This document shows, piece by piece, positions 17,104 through 26,010 of a DNA stretch of 64,000 nt (position 1 is its first letter; the number at the start of each line of letters is the position of its first letter). The DNA is from Algorimicrobium sp002414705 (GTDB taxonomy: Bacteria; Bacteroidota; Bacteroidia; Flavobacteriales; Flavobacteriaceae). Location of the stretch: the NCBI GenBank assembly GCA_963972425.1, contig CAXAUF010000008.1, positions 1 through 64,000 on the forward strand. The letters run 5' to 3'. A program made the translations under genes and the position numbers. Under the pieces are notes generated by a model that was not told the DNA's origin, did not search any database, and saw nothing but the letters and a program-made list of their open reading frames with translations.

Positions 17104-18384
17104 ATGAATATTCCTAAATCTAATTTTCCGAGAATTGTTATTGTTGGTGGTGGTTTTGCAGGTATTAACTTGGTAAAATCATTAAAGAATAAACCTGTTC
17201 AAGTTGTTTTAATAGATAAACGAAATTATCATACCTTTCAGCCTTTATTATATCAAGTGTCAAGTTCTGGTTTAGAACCTGATTCTATTGCATATCCACT
17301 TCGGAAAATTATTAAATCGTCTAAAAATATTTTTTTCAGACTTGCCGAAGTGATTACTATTCATGCAACTACAAATAGTATAGAAACTTCTATTGGTGAA
17401 TTGCCTTATGATTATTTAGTTCTAGCAACAGGAACCAAAACTAACTATTTTGGTAATAAAAATGTGGAAACCTATAGTATGCCCATGAAAACGGTTCCGC
17501 AGGCTTTAAATATTAGAAGTTTAATTCTTCAAAATTTAGAGAAAGCTGCTATTGCTGATTCGGTTGATGAGCGTCACGCTTTTTTAAATTTTGTAATTGT
17601 TGGAGGCGGACCAACAGGAGTAGAATTAGCAGGAGCTATTGCCGAATTAAAAAATAATATTGTTCCTAAAGATTATCATGATTTGAATGCGAATGATATG
17701 CATATCCATTTACTGGAAGGAAGTGATAGATTGTTGCCGCCAATGAGTTCCCATGCGTCAAAAAAAGCAGCCGAATTTCTAAAATCATTAGGTGTAAATG
17801 TTCATTGTAATACGTTTGTTAAAAATTATGATGGAAAAAAAGTAGAAACCAATACGGATTTAGAATTGGAATCCGAAACCTTAATTTGGGCAGCAGGTGT
17901 TACCGGAAATCCTGTGCTAGGTTTGGATTCTGATGTGCTTTTAGAACGCGCAAATCGGTATCGTGTAAATGCCTTTAATCAGGTAGAAAATTACCCTCAT
18001 ATTTTTGCTCTTGGAGACATTGCTTATATGGAAACTGAAGCCTATCCAAAAGGGCATCCGCAAGTGGCGCAACCTGCTATTCAACAAGGGCAATTATTTG
18101 CTAAAAACATCATGAGATTAATAGCGAATAAACCCATGAAAAAATTCAAATATAACGATAAAGGTTCTATGGCAACCATTGGAAGAAACAAGGCAGTTGT
18201 GGATATGGGTTCCTTAAAATTCTCTGGTTTTTTAGCGTGGTTTGTTTGGATGTTTATTCATCTTATGGCACTAGTAGGATTTAGAAATAGAGTCGTGGTT
18301 TTCTTCAATTGGACCTATAATTATATCAATTTTGACAAAGCAGCACGCTTAATTATTCGTCCGTTTGATAAATTAATTAAATAG
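17104..18384 (+). CDS. Type II NADH dehydrogenase (NDH-2 like FAD oxidoreductase)
   Basis: A 426-residue two-dinucleotide-fold flavoprotein. The FAD site is IVGGGFAG near residue 13. A second GXGXXG (VIVGGGPTGVELAGAI) near 165 binds NADH. The quinone-side motif AQPAIQQGQ near residue 325 is typical of NDH-2. The C-terminal region has a hydrophobic stretch (FLAWFVWMFIHLMALVGF) that anchors it to the inner membrane. It would feed electrons from NADH to the quinone pool without pumping protons. It is divergent from the ECF sigma gene. Confidence 0.92.
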   Translation: MNIPKSNFPRIVIVGGGFAGINLVKSLKNKPVQVVLIDKRNYHTFQPLLYQVSSSGLEPDSIAYPLRKIIKSSKNIFFRLAEVITIHATTNSIETSIGELPYDYLVLATGTKTNYFGNKNVETYSMPMKTVPQALNIRSLILQNLEKAAIADSVDERHAFLNFVIVGGGPTGVELAGAIAELKNNIVPKDYHDLNANDMHIHLLEGSDRLLPPMSSHASKKAAEFLKSLGVNVHCNTFVKNYDGKKVETNTDLELESETLIWAAGVTGNPVLGLDSDVLLERANRYRVNAFNQVENYPHIFALGDIAYMETEAYPKGHPQVAQPAIQQGQLFAKNIMRLIANKPMKKFKYNDKGSMATIGRNKAVVDMGSLKFSGFLAWFVWMFIHLMALVGFRNRVVVFFNWTYNYINFDKAARLIIRPFDKLIK

Positions 18385-18446
18385 TTTAAGTAATTGTATT
18401 TAAGTTATTGATTTTTATAATAATAACTATTAAGTATAAGAAAAAC

Positions 18447-19112
18447 CTATCGTGCTTTTAGGAGGCCAAAAACAATAGATAATTGTGCGATAGCGTATGT
18501 AAACATAATACTTATATTTGAAAAAGGCAAGGGCTCATAAAATTTATTTAATGCCAATAAACTGTCTGAAATCATAAATAAAATAGCGCCAATACATACG
18601 AGAATGTAACTTTCATTTGGCACGTTTCCTTTCCGTAAATAAGCGGTTGAAGCCATAGTTAAAATAACAATCATGTACACAATTACAGGTATTAGCATGT
18701 CGCCCAAATTGTTCTTCAAAAGGTAAAAAAGTAGCCCGCCATAAACGAGTAAAATGAAGGAAAAAATGTATGGTTTTTTATCCGTGTTTCTTCGCTTTAA
18801 AAACACGAAAATATAGAGAATATGAGCTGTTAAAAAAGCGACTAATCCAAGCGTAAAAAAGTGTTCAGATTTGTTTACAAACATGAGTAAAATATCACCC
18901 AATAATGAGAAGGCTAAAGCACCAAAAGTAAGCCGTTTTATCTTGGTTGGAATGGATGAATTTTGTTTCCAATAAAATAATATTAAGGATATGACAAGAG
19001 CTGGTTTTGCAAAATAGTGTAGAAGTGGATAATGTGTTCCAGTTAAAATTTCTACAATTAGTATAAAACAAAATATGACGATAAATGATTTTTCAAGTTT
19101 GTTTAGTTTCAT
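18447..19112 (-). CDS. Lysoplasmalogenase (YhhN family)
   Basis: A 221-residue protein with about eight membrane helices. The YhhN/TMEM86 signature is visible: acidic ALAFSLLGDILLM and LFMISDSLLALNKF, whose aspartates belong to the proposed active site. These proteins hydrolyse the vinyl-ether bond of lysoplasmalogens in animals; the bacterial substrate is not certain. It is a single gene on the minus strand. Confidence 0.87.
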   Translation of the reverse strand: MKLNKLEKSFIVIFCFILIVEILTGTHYPLLHYFAKPALVISLILFYWKQNSSIPTKIKRLTFGALAFSLLGDILLMFVNKSEHFFTLGLVAFLTAHILYIFVFLKRRNTDKKPYIFSFILLVYGGLLFYLLKNNLGDMLIPVIVYMIVILTMASTAYLRKGNVPNESYILVCIGAILFMISDSLLALNKFYEPLPFSNISIMFTYAIAQLSIVFGLLKAR

Positions 19113-19293
19113 AGTTTGGTATTGAAAAGAATATAGTTCTCATTAGCTTTAGTTGACTAAAATAGTATTTAATATTCAGTATTGATTGCAATTTACATTT
19201 CAGTCATGAAAAATTACAGTTGAGTAGGTATCTTTTTTGAGAGTTCTGACATAGCTTAATATTTGTTGTATCATAAAATGTAATACAACCGCT

Positions 19294-21447
19294 ATGAAAA
19301 CCTTATACATCATTATTTTATCTTTAGTATCCTTTTCTGTTTTTTCGCAAGTAGAGGTGTCTGGCAATGTTTTAGATGCTAAAAATAATGCTATTGAAGG
19401 TGCTAACGTATATATAGAAGGCAGCTATGATGGTACAACTTCTAGTGCATCAGGCAAATTTCAATTTCAAACTACAGAAACTGGAATGCAAACATTAATT
19501 GTGTCTTTCCTTTCTTATGAAACTTATAAAATAGAAGCAGATGTTTCCAAATTATCCAGTATTACAGTAAAATTACGTGAAGATATAAATGCTTTAGATA
19601 CGGTTGTTATTTCAGCGGGTACTTTTGAAGCTGGAGACGAAAGTAAAGTATCTGTTTTAAAACCTTTGGACGTTGTAACCACAGCAAGTGCATTAGGCGA
19701 TTTTGTTGGTGCTTTGCAAACATTACCTGGAACATCAACTGTAGCAGAGGATGGTAGATTGTTTGTACGTGGAGGCGATGCTAACGAAACCCAGATATTT
19801 ATTGATGGTATTCGTGTGTTTACACCTTATGCACCAACGACTAATAATATTCCTACACGTGGCAGATATTCGCCTTTTCTGTTTGATGGAATTACGTTTT
19901 CAACAGGTGGTTATTCTGCCGAATATGGTCAGGCCCTTTCAAGTGTGCTCATTTTAAACACTATAAATGAACCAGATCAAGAAAAAACTGATATTGGAAT
20001 CATGAGCGTTGGAGGTTCTTTAGGACATACTAAAAAATGGGCAAAAAACTCCTTAAGTGTTAATGGCTCTTATATTAATTTGGCTCCTTATGTAGCTTTA
20101 TTTCCTGACCGGAATGATTGGGAAAAACCTTTTAATGGTGGTTCTGGTGAGGCCGTTCTCAGACACCAATTTCGTACAGGAATGCTTAAATTATATAGTG
20201 CTTTTGAATCTGGTGGTTTCGCGCTAACACAAGAAGATATTAATGTTTCGGAAGGTGTTTATTTTAAATTAAAAAATAATAACCTCTATTTTAATGGTTC
20301 TTATCGTGGTATGCTTTCTGATAATTGGTCTGTTTTTGGAGGATTAAGCTACACGTATTCTAATAATGACATGAAAATTATTTCAAATGAAATTACCGAT
20401 ATTGAAAACTCTATCCACGCAAAATTTAAATTAAAAAGGCGTTTTAGCAGCCGTTTTAAGCTCCTGTTTGGTGCTGAATATTTTACAACAGATTTCAATG
20501 AGAAATTTGAAAGCCCAATAATAGATAAGTTATTCTATGGATTTAAAAATAATATTTCAGCAGCATTTACTGAAGCAGATGTTATTTTTTCAAAAAAATT
20601 AGCGTTAAAAGGAGGTTTAAGGTTGGAGTATAGTGAGTTATTTAGTGAAGTTACGTTTTCGCCTAGAGTGTCTTTGGCTTATAAAACATCCCAAAACAGT
20701 CAAATATCTTTGGCTTATGGCAATTTTTACCAGAATCCTGATAGTGCTGTTTTAAAGTTTGAACAAGATTTGCAGGCTCAAAAAACCACGCATTATATCG
20801 TTAATTATCAATTAAATCGGGATGGGCAAATTTTTAGAGCAGAAGCGTTTTATAAAGATTATAAATACTTGATTAAATATGATACAGAATTTGCTAGTTT
20901 TAATAGTGATTATAGCAATCAAGGTTTTGCTTATGCCAAAGGAATTGATTTATTTTGGCGTGATAATAAAAGTATAAAAAACATTGATTACTGGGTTAGT
21001 TATAGTTTTTTAGATAGCAAACGTGATTATCTAAACTACCCACAATCTGCAACACCAAATTTTGCCAATACACATAACCTATCTGTTGTAGGTAAATACT
21101 GGGTGGAAGATTGGAAAAGTCAGATTGGCTTAAGTTACAATTATGCCTCAGGACGTAGTTACACAGATCCCAATTTAGGAGGATTTTTAAATCAGAAAAC
21201 AAAAAGTTTTAATAGTTTAAGTCTAAATTGGGCTTATTTAGTAACACCACAGAAAATATTATATGTGTCTGTTAATAATGCTTTAGGGACTAAAAATATT
21301 AACGGTTACCAATTTGCAAACGCACCTGATGTTAATGGAAATTTTGCGAGTCGTGCATTAAAACCAGCAGCAGATCAGTTTTTCTTTATTGGCTTTTTCT
21401 GGACAATTAGTGAAAAAGGAACGGACAATCAATTGAATAATTTGTAA
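19294..21447 (+). CDS. TonB-dependent outer membrane receptor
   Basis: A 717-residue outer membrane receptor. It has a signal peptide (cleavage after SVFS-Q, near residue 19), a CarboxypepD_reg-like domain (residues 20-100, GNVLDAKNNAIEGANVYIEG), a plug domain (LQTLPGTSTVAEDGRLFVRGGDANETQIFIDGI) and a beta-barrel. It does not end in a typical aromatic residue; the last barrel strand (ADQFFFIGFFWTIS) lies just before a short tail. The substrate is not evident. A TonB gene follows 103 bases downstream. No SusD partner is present. Confidence 0.9.
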   Translation: MKTLYIIILSLVSFSVFSQVEVSGNVLDAKNNAIEGANVYIEGSYDGTTSSASGKFQFQTTETGMQTLIVSFLSYETYKIEADVSKLSSITVKLREDINALDTVVISAGTFEAGDESKVSVLKPLDVVTTASALGDFVGALQTLPGTSTVAEDGRLFVRGGDANETQIFIDGIRVFTPYAPTTNNIPTRGRYSPFLFDGITFSTGGYSAEYGQALSSVLILNTINEPDQEKTDIGIMSVGGSLGHTKKWAKNSLSVNGSYINLAPYVALFPDRNDWEKPFNGGSGEAVLRHQFRTGMLKLYSAFESGGFALTQEDINVSEGVYFKLKNNNLYFNGSYRGMLSDNWSVFGGLSYTYSNNDMKIISNEITDIENSIHAKFKLKRRFSSRFKLLFGAEYFTTDFNEKFESPIIDKLFYGFKNNISAAFTEADVIFSKKLALKGGLRLEYSELFSEVTFSPRVSLAYKTSQNSQISLAYGNFYQNPDSAVLKFEQDLQAQKTTHYIVNYQLNRDGQIFRAEAFYKDYKYLIKYDTEFASFNSDYSNQGFAYAKGIDLFWRDNKSIKNIDYWVSYSFLDSKRDYLNYPQSATPNFANTHNLSVVGKYWVEDWKSQIGLSYNYASGRSYTDPNLGGFLNQKTKSFNSLSLNWAYLVTPQKILYVSVNNALGTKNINGYQFANAPDVNGNFASRALKPAADQFFFIGFFWTISEKGTDNQLNNL

Positions 21448-21483
21448 TCTAAACATTTTAACTATTTGATAAGCAGTATAAAA

Positions 21484-21499
21484 CATGATTTTCGTCATA
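21484..21499 (+). promoter_or_regulatory. Possible Crp/Fnr-type palindrome upstream of the TonB gene
   Basis: CATGA-TTTTCG-TCATA resembles the palindrome found before hemN, nos and cco. Unlike those, it is not followed by a good TAnnTTTG at the fixed distance (position 21521 reads TAAATTAA). I keep it as a weak candidate. Confidence 0.3.
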
Positions 21500-21550
21500 G
21501 TTTTATGCGTGTAATTTGAGTAAATTAATTCTAGTTAAACTCTGGAAATT

Positions 21551-22276
21551 ATGGAACTCAAAAAAAATCCGAATTTAGAAATAGGTCGAAATAGCGCTAT
21601 TTATTTTGCTATAGGTCTTAATATCATGCTATTTTTTACCTGGCGTGGATTAGAATACCGATCGTATAACCAACAAGAAATAAATCAAGAACTCTTGGTT
21701 TTTATGGATGATATTGAAGAAGATATTCCTATAACAAATCTAGAAGCAACTCCACCACCACCTCCTGCAGCAGCAGCAACTCCTGAAATAATTACCATTG
21801 TTGAAGATACAGAAGAAATTGAAGAAACTGTTATAGAAAGTTCAGAATCTGGTCAGGAAGATCGTATTGAAGAACGAGAAATAGCAATAGATGAAGTAAC
21901 TGTAGAAGACGTTGAAGAAGACCTCTCTGTACCTTTTTCAGTTGTGGAAAACGTTCCAATTTTTCCAGGTTGCACAGGAAAAAATAATCTGGAGCTCACC
22001 AATTGTTTCAATGCCAAAATTAACGAGCATATTCGAAAACATTTTAAATATCCAGAATCTGCTTTAGATTTGGGAGTTCATGGAAAAGTTTTTGTTATGT
22101 TTATAATTGATTCTCAGGGTCGTGTAAGTGGTATTAAATCTCGTGGTCCAGATTCAAAATTAGAACAAGAAGCTGAACGTATTATTGCTCTTTTACCAGT
22201 TATGCAACCCGGAAAACAGCGTGGAAAGCCAGTTAAGGTGCCTTATAGTATTCCTATAAATTTTCAAATTGAGTAG
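21551..22276 (+). CDS. Energy transducer TonB
   Basis: A 241-residue TonB-type protein. It has an N-terminal membrane helix (residues 15-31), a Pro/Ala stretch (PPPPPAAAA) and a long acidic linker. The C-terminal TonB domain (about residues 155-241) contains FKYPESALDLGVHGKVFVMFII and VKVPYSIPINF. It links the proton-motive force, through ExbBD encoded elsewhere, to outer membrane receptors. It follows a TonB receptor gene on the same strand. A hairpin terminator follows at 22307. Confidence 0.93.
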   Translation: MELKKNPNLEIGRNSAIYFAIGLNIMLFFTWRGLEYRSYNQQEINQELLVFMDDIEEDIPITNLEATPPPPPAAAATPEIITIVEDTEEIEETVIESSESGQEDRIEEREIAIDEVTVEDVEEDLSVPFSVVENVPIFPGCTGKNNLELTNCFNAKINEHIRKHFKYPESALDLGVHGKVFVMFIIDSQGRVSGIKSRGPDSKLEQEAERIIALLPVMQPGKQRGKPVKVPYSIPINFQIE

Positions 22277-22306
22277 CCTTAATTGGTCAATTTTAAATAT
22301 CTATTA

Positions 22307-22345
22307 CCGCATGAAATAATTACAACATTGTTTCATGCGGTTTTT
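22307..22345 (+). terminator. Intrinsic terminator after the TonB gene
   Basis: The 10-bp stem CCGCATGAAA (22307-22316) pairs with TTTCATGCGG (22331-22340), followed by TTTTTG. It lies 31 bases after the stop codon. Confidence 0.85.
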
Positions 22346-22480
22346 GTTTTTAATAGGTTTTATAAAGAAAGTGAGAATCCTAACAGTTCATCCATAAAAA
22401 CTAACAGTTGGGTATCTTGGTTTTTGCCAAACGGTATTTCAGTAAGATATTTGTCCTATCAAATTAAAACAACCAATCTT

Positions 22481-23101
22481 ATGAAATCATTTATAATTAC
22501 TTTCATACTTTTATTAGGATTTGCAGCACAAGGGCAAACTAATTTCGAAAAAGGCATGGAAAAAGCCTTTTCTTTATGGCAATCTGGAAACATGAATGGT
22601 GCCGAACAACTTTTTGAACGTATGGTAGATGCCGAACCAAACCAATGGTTGCCAAGCTATTATATTGCGCAAATTAATAGTTTAAAAAGTTGGGAAGAAA
22701 AAGACATCAATGTTTTAACCATGCAATTAAATAAAGCTCAAAAACATATAGATAAGGCAAAAGCTATAGAACCTAATAATGCTGAAATTTTAGTCATGCA
22801 AGCGCATGTATATACCAATTGGGTAGCTTTTGATGGTGCAACCTATGGTATGAAATACAGTAATTTAATCATTGAACTTTATAAGCAGGCTTACAAGTTG
22901 GATCCAGAAAACCCAAGAGTCGTTTACAATAAAGCGGAATGGGATATGGGAACAGCCAAATTCTTCGGAAACGATACCAAACCGTACTGCCAAGATTTTG
23001 CTAAAGCCGTAGATCTTTTTGCTACCTTTAAACCAGTATCAGATTTTCATCCAAATTGGGGAAAAGAGCGCGCAGAACAAGTACTTGCAGACTGTAAATA
23101 A
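22481..23101 (+). CDS. Exported TPR-containing protein
   Basis: A 206-residue protein. I start it at ATG 22481, which gives a clear signal peptide (KSFIITFILLLGFAAQGQ). The frame runs further up to 22283, but that part lies on the terminator hairpin and does not look coding. The body contains TPR-like helices (FEKGMEKAFSLWQSGNMNGA, then repeats through residue 150). It is probably a periplasmic protein-interaction module. It is 29 bases upstream of the histidine kinase gene, so possibly in that operon. Confidence 0.82.
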   Translation: MKSFIITFILLLGFAAQGQTNFEKGMEKAFSLWQSGNMNGAEQLFERMVDAEPNQWLPSYYIAQINSLKSWEEKDINVLTMQLNKAQKHIDKAKAIEPNNAEILVMQAHVYTNWVAFDGATYGMKYSNLIIELYKQAYKLDPENPRVVYNKAEWDMGTAKFFGNDTKPYCQDFAKAVDLFATFKPVSDFHPNWGKERAEQVLADCK

Positions 23102-23130
23102 ATATACTAAAAGTCACAACTCAAGAAGCT

Positions 23131-24462
23131 ATGAATAGATTAATGAAAAATATAATACTCACCATTGGTATAGGTGTGCTAGTATTCCTAATAGGTAATG
23201 CATTATCTCGTGGTTTTGAGTTTGCGAGTTTTAATGATTTTCTTGTAAACTTCATGTTTTATCAGTTGTATGCTTTTATTCTGGGTTTTTCAAATATGTA
23301 TTTCTTTGGATATTTAGGAGGCTTAAATTGGAAAGATGATGAAAGTATTAAACGTATAATTATAGGAATTTTTGGTTCAGTAATTATTACACTTTTTGGT
23401 CTGTTTATTTTACACATGTTTGAAGCCATGGCGTTGGATGGCAAAAGCTTTGAAACCTTTATTTCCAATGAATCTTACAGGAGTTATACTTTTGGTTTAT
23501 GGATTACCATTACTATTGTAATTACATTTCATGCCGTATATTTTTTCAAGCAGAGTCAAGAAAAGAAGGTCAAAGAATCGCAAATAGTAGCGCAAACACA
23601 AACGGCAAAATTTGATGCGCTGAAGAATCAATTAGATCCTCATTTTCTATTTAATAGCTTGAATGTGTTGTCCAGTTTAATTGAAGAAAATCCTGATAAT
23701 GCCCAACAATTTACAACATCCTTATCAAAAATATATCGCTATGTTTTAGAGCAGAAAAATAAAGATTTAGTATCTATTGATGATGAATTGGAGTTTGCAA
23801 GAACCTATATGCTTCTATTAAAAATGCGTTTTGAGGATAGTATTGTTTTTGATATTCCAAGTCAGGCTTCTAATCCAGAGAGCAAGGTTGTACCATTAGC
23901 ACTTCAACTACTATTAGAAAATGCTGTAAAGCATAATATGGTAACATCTAGTAAACCTTTACATATTAAAATTTATGAGCATCAAGGTAATTTGGTGGTC
24001 GAAAATAATTTGCAAACCAAACAAGTGCTAAAAAAGGGTAGTGGTGTTGGTTTGAGTAATATTACGGAACGCTATTCATTACTAACTACAAAGAAAGTAT
24101 TTATTAATCAACAAGAAACAGCATTTATGGTATCAATACCTATGCTAACAAATCAAATAACAATTATGGAACCACAACAAATTACAAACACAGAAGAAGC
24201 TTATTATCGTGCTAAAAAACAGGTAGAGGAAATTAAAGGTTTTTATGGGAATATTATTTCATATTGTTTAGTTATACCTTTTCTTATTTTTATTAACTAC
24301 CGAACATCATGGGAATTTCAATGGTTTTGGTTTCCAATGTTAGGTTGGGGAATGGGTATTGTATTTCATGCTTTTGGTGTTTTTGGATATGGAAAAACAT
24401 GGGAAGAACGTAAGATACAAGAAATTTTAAACAAGGAGAATAATCAAAAAAAATGGAACTAA
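23131..24462 (+). CDS. LytS-like sensor histidine kinase with C-terminal 2TM domain
   Basis: A 443-residue kinase with four N-terminal membrane helices (about 7-27, 45-64, 75-97, 121-139) and a His_kinase domain. The phospho-acceptor is His171 in NQLDPHFLFNSL. The ATPase part follows (PLALQLLLENAVKHN, GSGVGLSNI). After the kinase core, from about residue 353, comes an extra 2TM domain (AKKQVEEIKGFYGNIISYC ... WEERKIQEIL). Two stand-alone copies of the same domain are encoded directly downstream, then the LytTR regulator. The signal is unknown. Confidence 0.9.
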   Translation: MNRLMKNIILTIGIGVLVFLIGNALSRGFEFASFNDFLVNFMFYQLYAFILGFSNMYFFGYLGGLNWKDDESIKRIIIGIFGSVIITLFGLFILHMFEAMALDGKSFETFISNESYRSYTFGLWITITIVITFHAVYFFKQSQEKKVKESQIVAQTQTAKFDALKNQLDPHFLFNSLNVLSSLIEENPDNAQQFTTSLSKIYRYVLEQKNKDLVSIDDELEFARTYMLLLKMRFEDSIVFDIPSQASNPESKVVPLALQLLLENAVKHNMVTSSKPLHIKIYEHQGNLVVENNLQTKQVLKKGSGVGLSNITERYSLLTTKKVFINQQETAFMVSIPMLTNQITIMEPQQITNTEEAYYRAKKQVEEIKGFYGNIISYCLVIPFLIFINYRTSWEFQWFWFPMLGWGMGIVFHAFGVFGYGKTWEERKIQEILNKENNQKKWN

Positions 24463-24779
24463 TGAGCAGTAATTTTAATTATGAAGCGCAAGATCGCGTC
24501 GAACGTGCGAAAGCAGAAGTAAAAAAATTAAAAGGTTTTTATTCCCATTTATTGGTGTATGTTGTTATAAATTTAATGATTGTTGTTGTTAATATCCAAG
24601 CGCTGGAACCTGGTGAAAGTTATTTTCAATTTGAGAATTTTTTCACCTTAACATTTTGGGGATTTGGATTACTGGTTCATGGTTTGTCTGTTTTTTTACC
24701 AAACTGGGTGTTAGGAAAAAACTGGGAAGAGCGTAAAATAAAAAAAATTATGGAGCAGGATAAATACCGTTCTAAATAA
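24453..24779 (+). CDS. 2TM domain-containing protein (copy A)
   Basis: A 108-residue protein made of a single 2TM domain. It has an amphipathic start (RVERAKAEVKKLKGFYSHL), two membrane helices (about 34-50 and 70-88) and the end signature GKNWEERKIKKIME. It may begin at ATG 24453, which has an AGGAG 14 bases upstream and overlaps the kinase gene by 10 bases, or at ATG 24462, which shares a base with the kinase stop. Both indicate coupling to the kinase. It may modulate the kinase through the matching domain. Confidence 0.85.
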   Translation: MELMSSNFNYEAQDRVERAKAEVKKLKGFYSHLLVYVVINLMIVVVNIQALEPGESYFQFENFFTLTFWGFGLLVHGLSVFLPNWVLGKNWEERKIKKIMEQDKYRSK

Positions 24780-24837
24780 AATACATGTATATATTTAAAG
24801 ATGTATTCATTAATAATTAATCAAAATACAAAAAAGC

Positions 24838-25167
24838 ATGAAATCAGATACTCAATATAATTATTTAAGGTTACAAGCAGCTAACAAAGTCAAAAGACTG
24901 AAAGGGTTTTACTTTCATCTATTTTTGTATTTAATTGTAAATTTGGCGTGGTTTCTTTTCTTATTATTATCAAACCATTTGTCAAGCTATTATGAATATG
25001 GATTTTGGGGAATGGGATATGGTCATGTATCTACAGCAGTTATTTGGGGAGTTGTTTTAATTGTTCATTATTTACTTATTTCAGTTATGAAACTATCATT
25101 TTCAAAAAAATGGGAAGAACGAAAAATTCAAGAGTTGCTTGGAGAGGAGAAGCAATATTGGGAATAG
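24838..25167 (+). CDS. 2TM domain-containing protein (copy B)
   Basis: A 109-residue protein with the same pattern as copy A and the kinase tail: LRLQAANKVKRLKGFYFHLF, two membrane helices and the end motif KKWEERKIQELLG. It lies between copy A and the LytTR regulator, all on one strand with short gaps. The three domains differ mainly in the loop between the helices. Confidence 0.85.
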   Translation: MKSDTQYNYLRLQAANKVKRLKGFYFHLFLYLIVNLAWFLFLLLSNHLSSYYEYGFWGMGYGHVSTAVIWGVVLIVHYLLISVMKLSFSKKWEERKIQELLGEEKQYWE

Positions 25168-25201
25168 TATTTTAGACAATAACGAATTAAAAAATATAAA
25201 A

Positions 25202-25957
25202 ATGAATGTCATTATTATAGAGGACGAAAAACCATCAGCAAGACGCTTACAACGCATGCTAGATAAATTAGGAATACAGGCGAATACTTTGTTGCATTCA
25301 GTTGAAGAATCTGTTCTTTGGTTTCAAAATAATCCGCATCCAGATCTTATTTTTCTAGATATTCAGTTGAGTGATGGACTTTCATTTGAAATTTTTGATG
25401 TTGTAAAAGTCAAATCAGCCATCATATTTACAACAGCTTATGATGCGTATGCACTTCAAGCGTTTAAATTAAATAGTATTGATTATTTGCTGAAACCAAT
25501 AGATACAGAAGAATTGGCTAAAGCATTAGAGAAATTTAAAGAACATCAATTTAAAGAACAACAGGTGGCTTTAGATTTTAATGCTATTAAAAATTTACTG
25601 GTTACGGCTACAGATCCAGACTACAAAAAACGATTTTCTGTTAAGGTGGGTCAGCATTTAAAGCTTTTTGCCATTGAAGAAATTGAATGTTTTTATAGCG
25701 AAAATAAAGGCACATACTTGCATACTAATCAAGGTAGAAGTTATTTATTAGATACTACTTTAGAGCAATTAGATAACGAGTTAAATCCGAAAATGTTTTT
25801 TAGAATAAGCAGGAAATTTTATGTCAATATACATGCTATTAAGGATATGGTCAGTTATACAAATTCCCGTTTAGAAATAAAACTTAATAATTTTAATGAA
25901 CAAGAAGTTATCGTTGCCAGAGAACGCGTTAAGGATTTTAAAAACTGGATAGAATAA
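25202..25957 (+). CDS. LytTR response regulator
   Basis: A 251-residue response regulator starting at ATG 25202 (MNVIIIEDEKPSARRL). The longer frame to 25139 only adds a non-conserved leader overlapping copy B. The receiver domain has the acidic pair EDE at 7-9, phospho-acceptor Asp53 (IFLDIQLSDG) and Lys in YLLKPID. The C-terminal LytTR DNA-binding domain covers about residues 140-251 (FFRISRKFYVNIHAI). It is the cognate regulator of the upstream LytS-like kinase. The targets are unknown. Confidence 0.93.
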   Translation: MNVIIIEDEKPSARRLQRMLDKLGIQANTLLHSVEESVLWFQNNPHPDLIFLDIQLSDGLSFEIFDVVKVKSAIIFTTAYDAYALQAFKLNSIDYLLKPIDTEELAKALEKFKEHQFKEQQVALDFNAIKNLLVTATDPDYKKRFSVKVGQHLKLFAIEEIECFYSENKGTYLHTNQGRSYLLDTTLEQLDNELNPKMFFRISRKFYVNIHAIKDMVSYTNSRLEIKLNNFNEQEVIVARERVKDFKNWIE

Positions 25958-26010
25958 TGATGTAATTACTTTGTTTTGAGTAATTAGTTTGATATTTTTT
26001 TAAGATTTTT

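Noticed and set aside
22283..22480. N-terminal extension of the TPR protein gene
   Set aside because: The extension runs across the TonB terminator hairpin and hides a clear signal peptide that begins at 22481.
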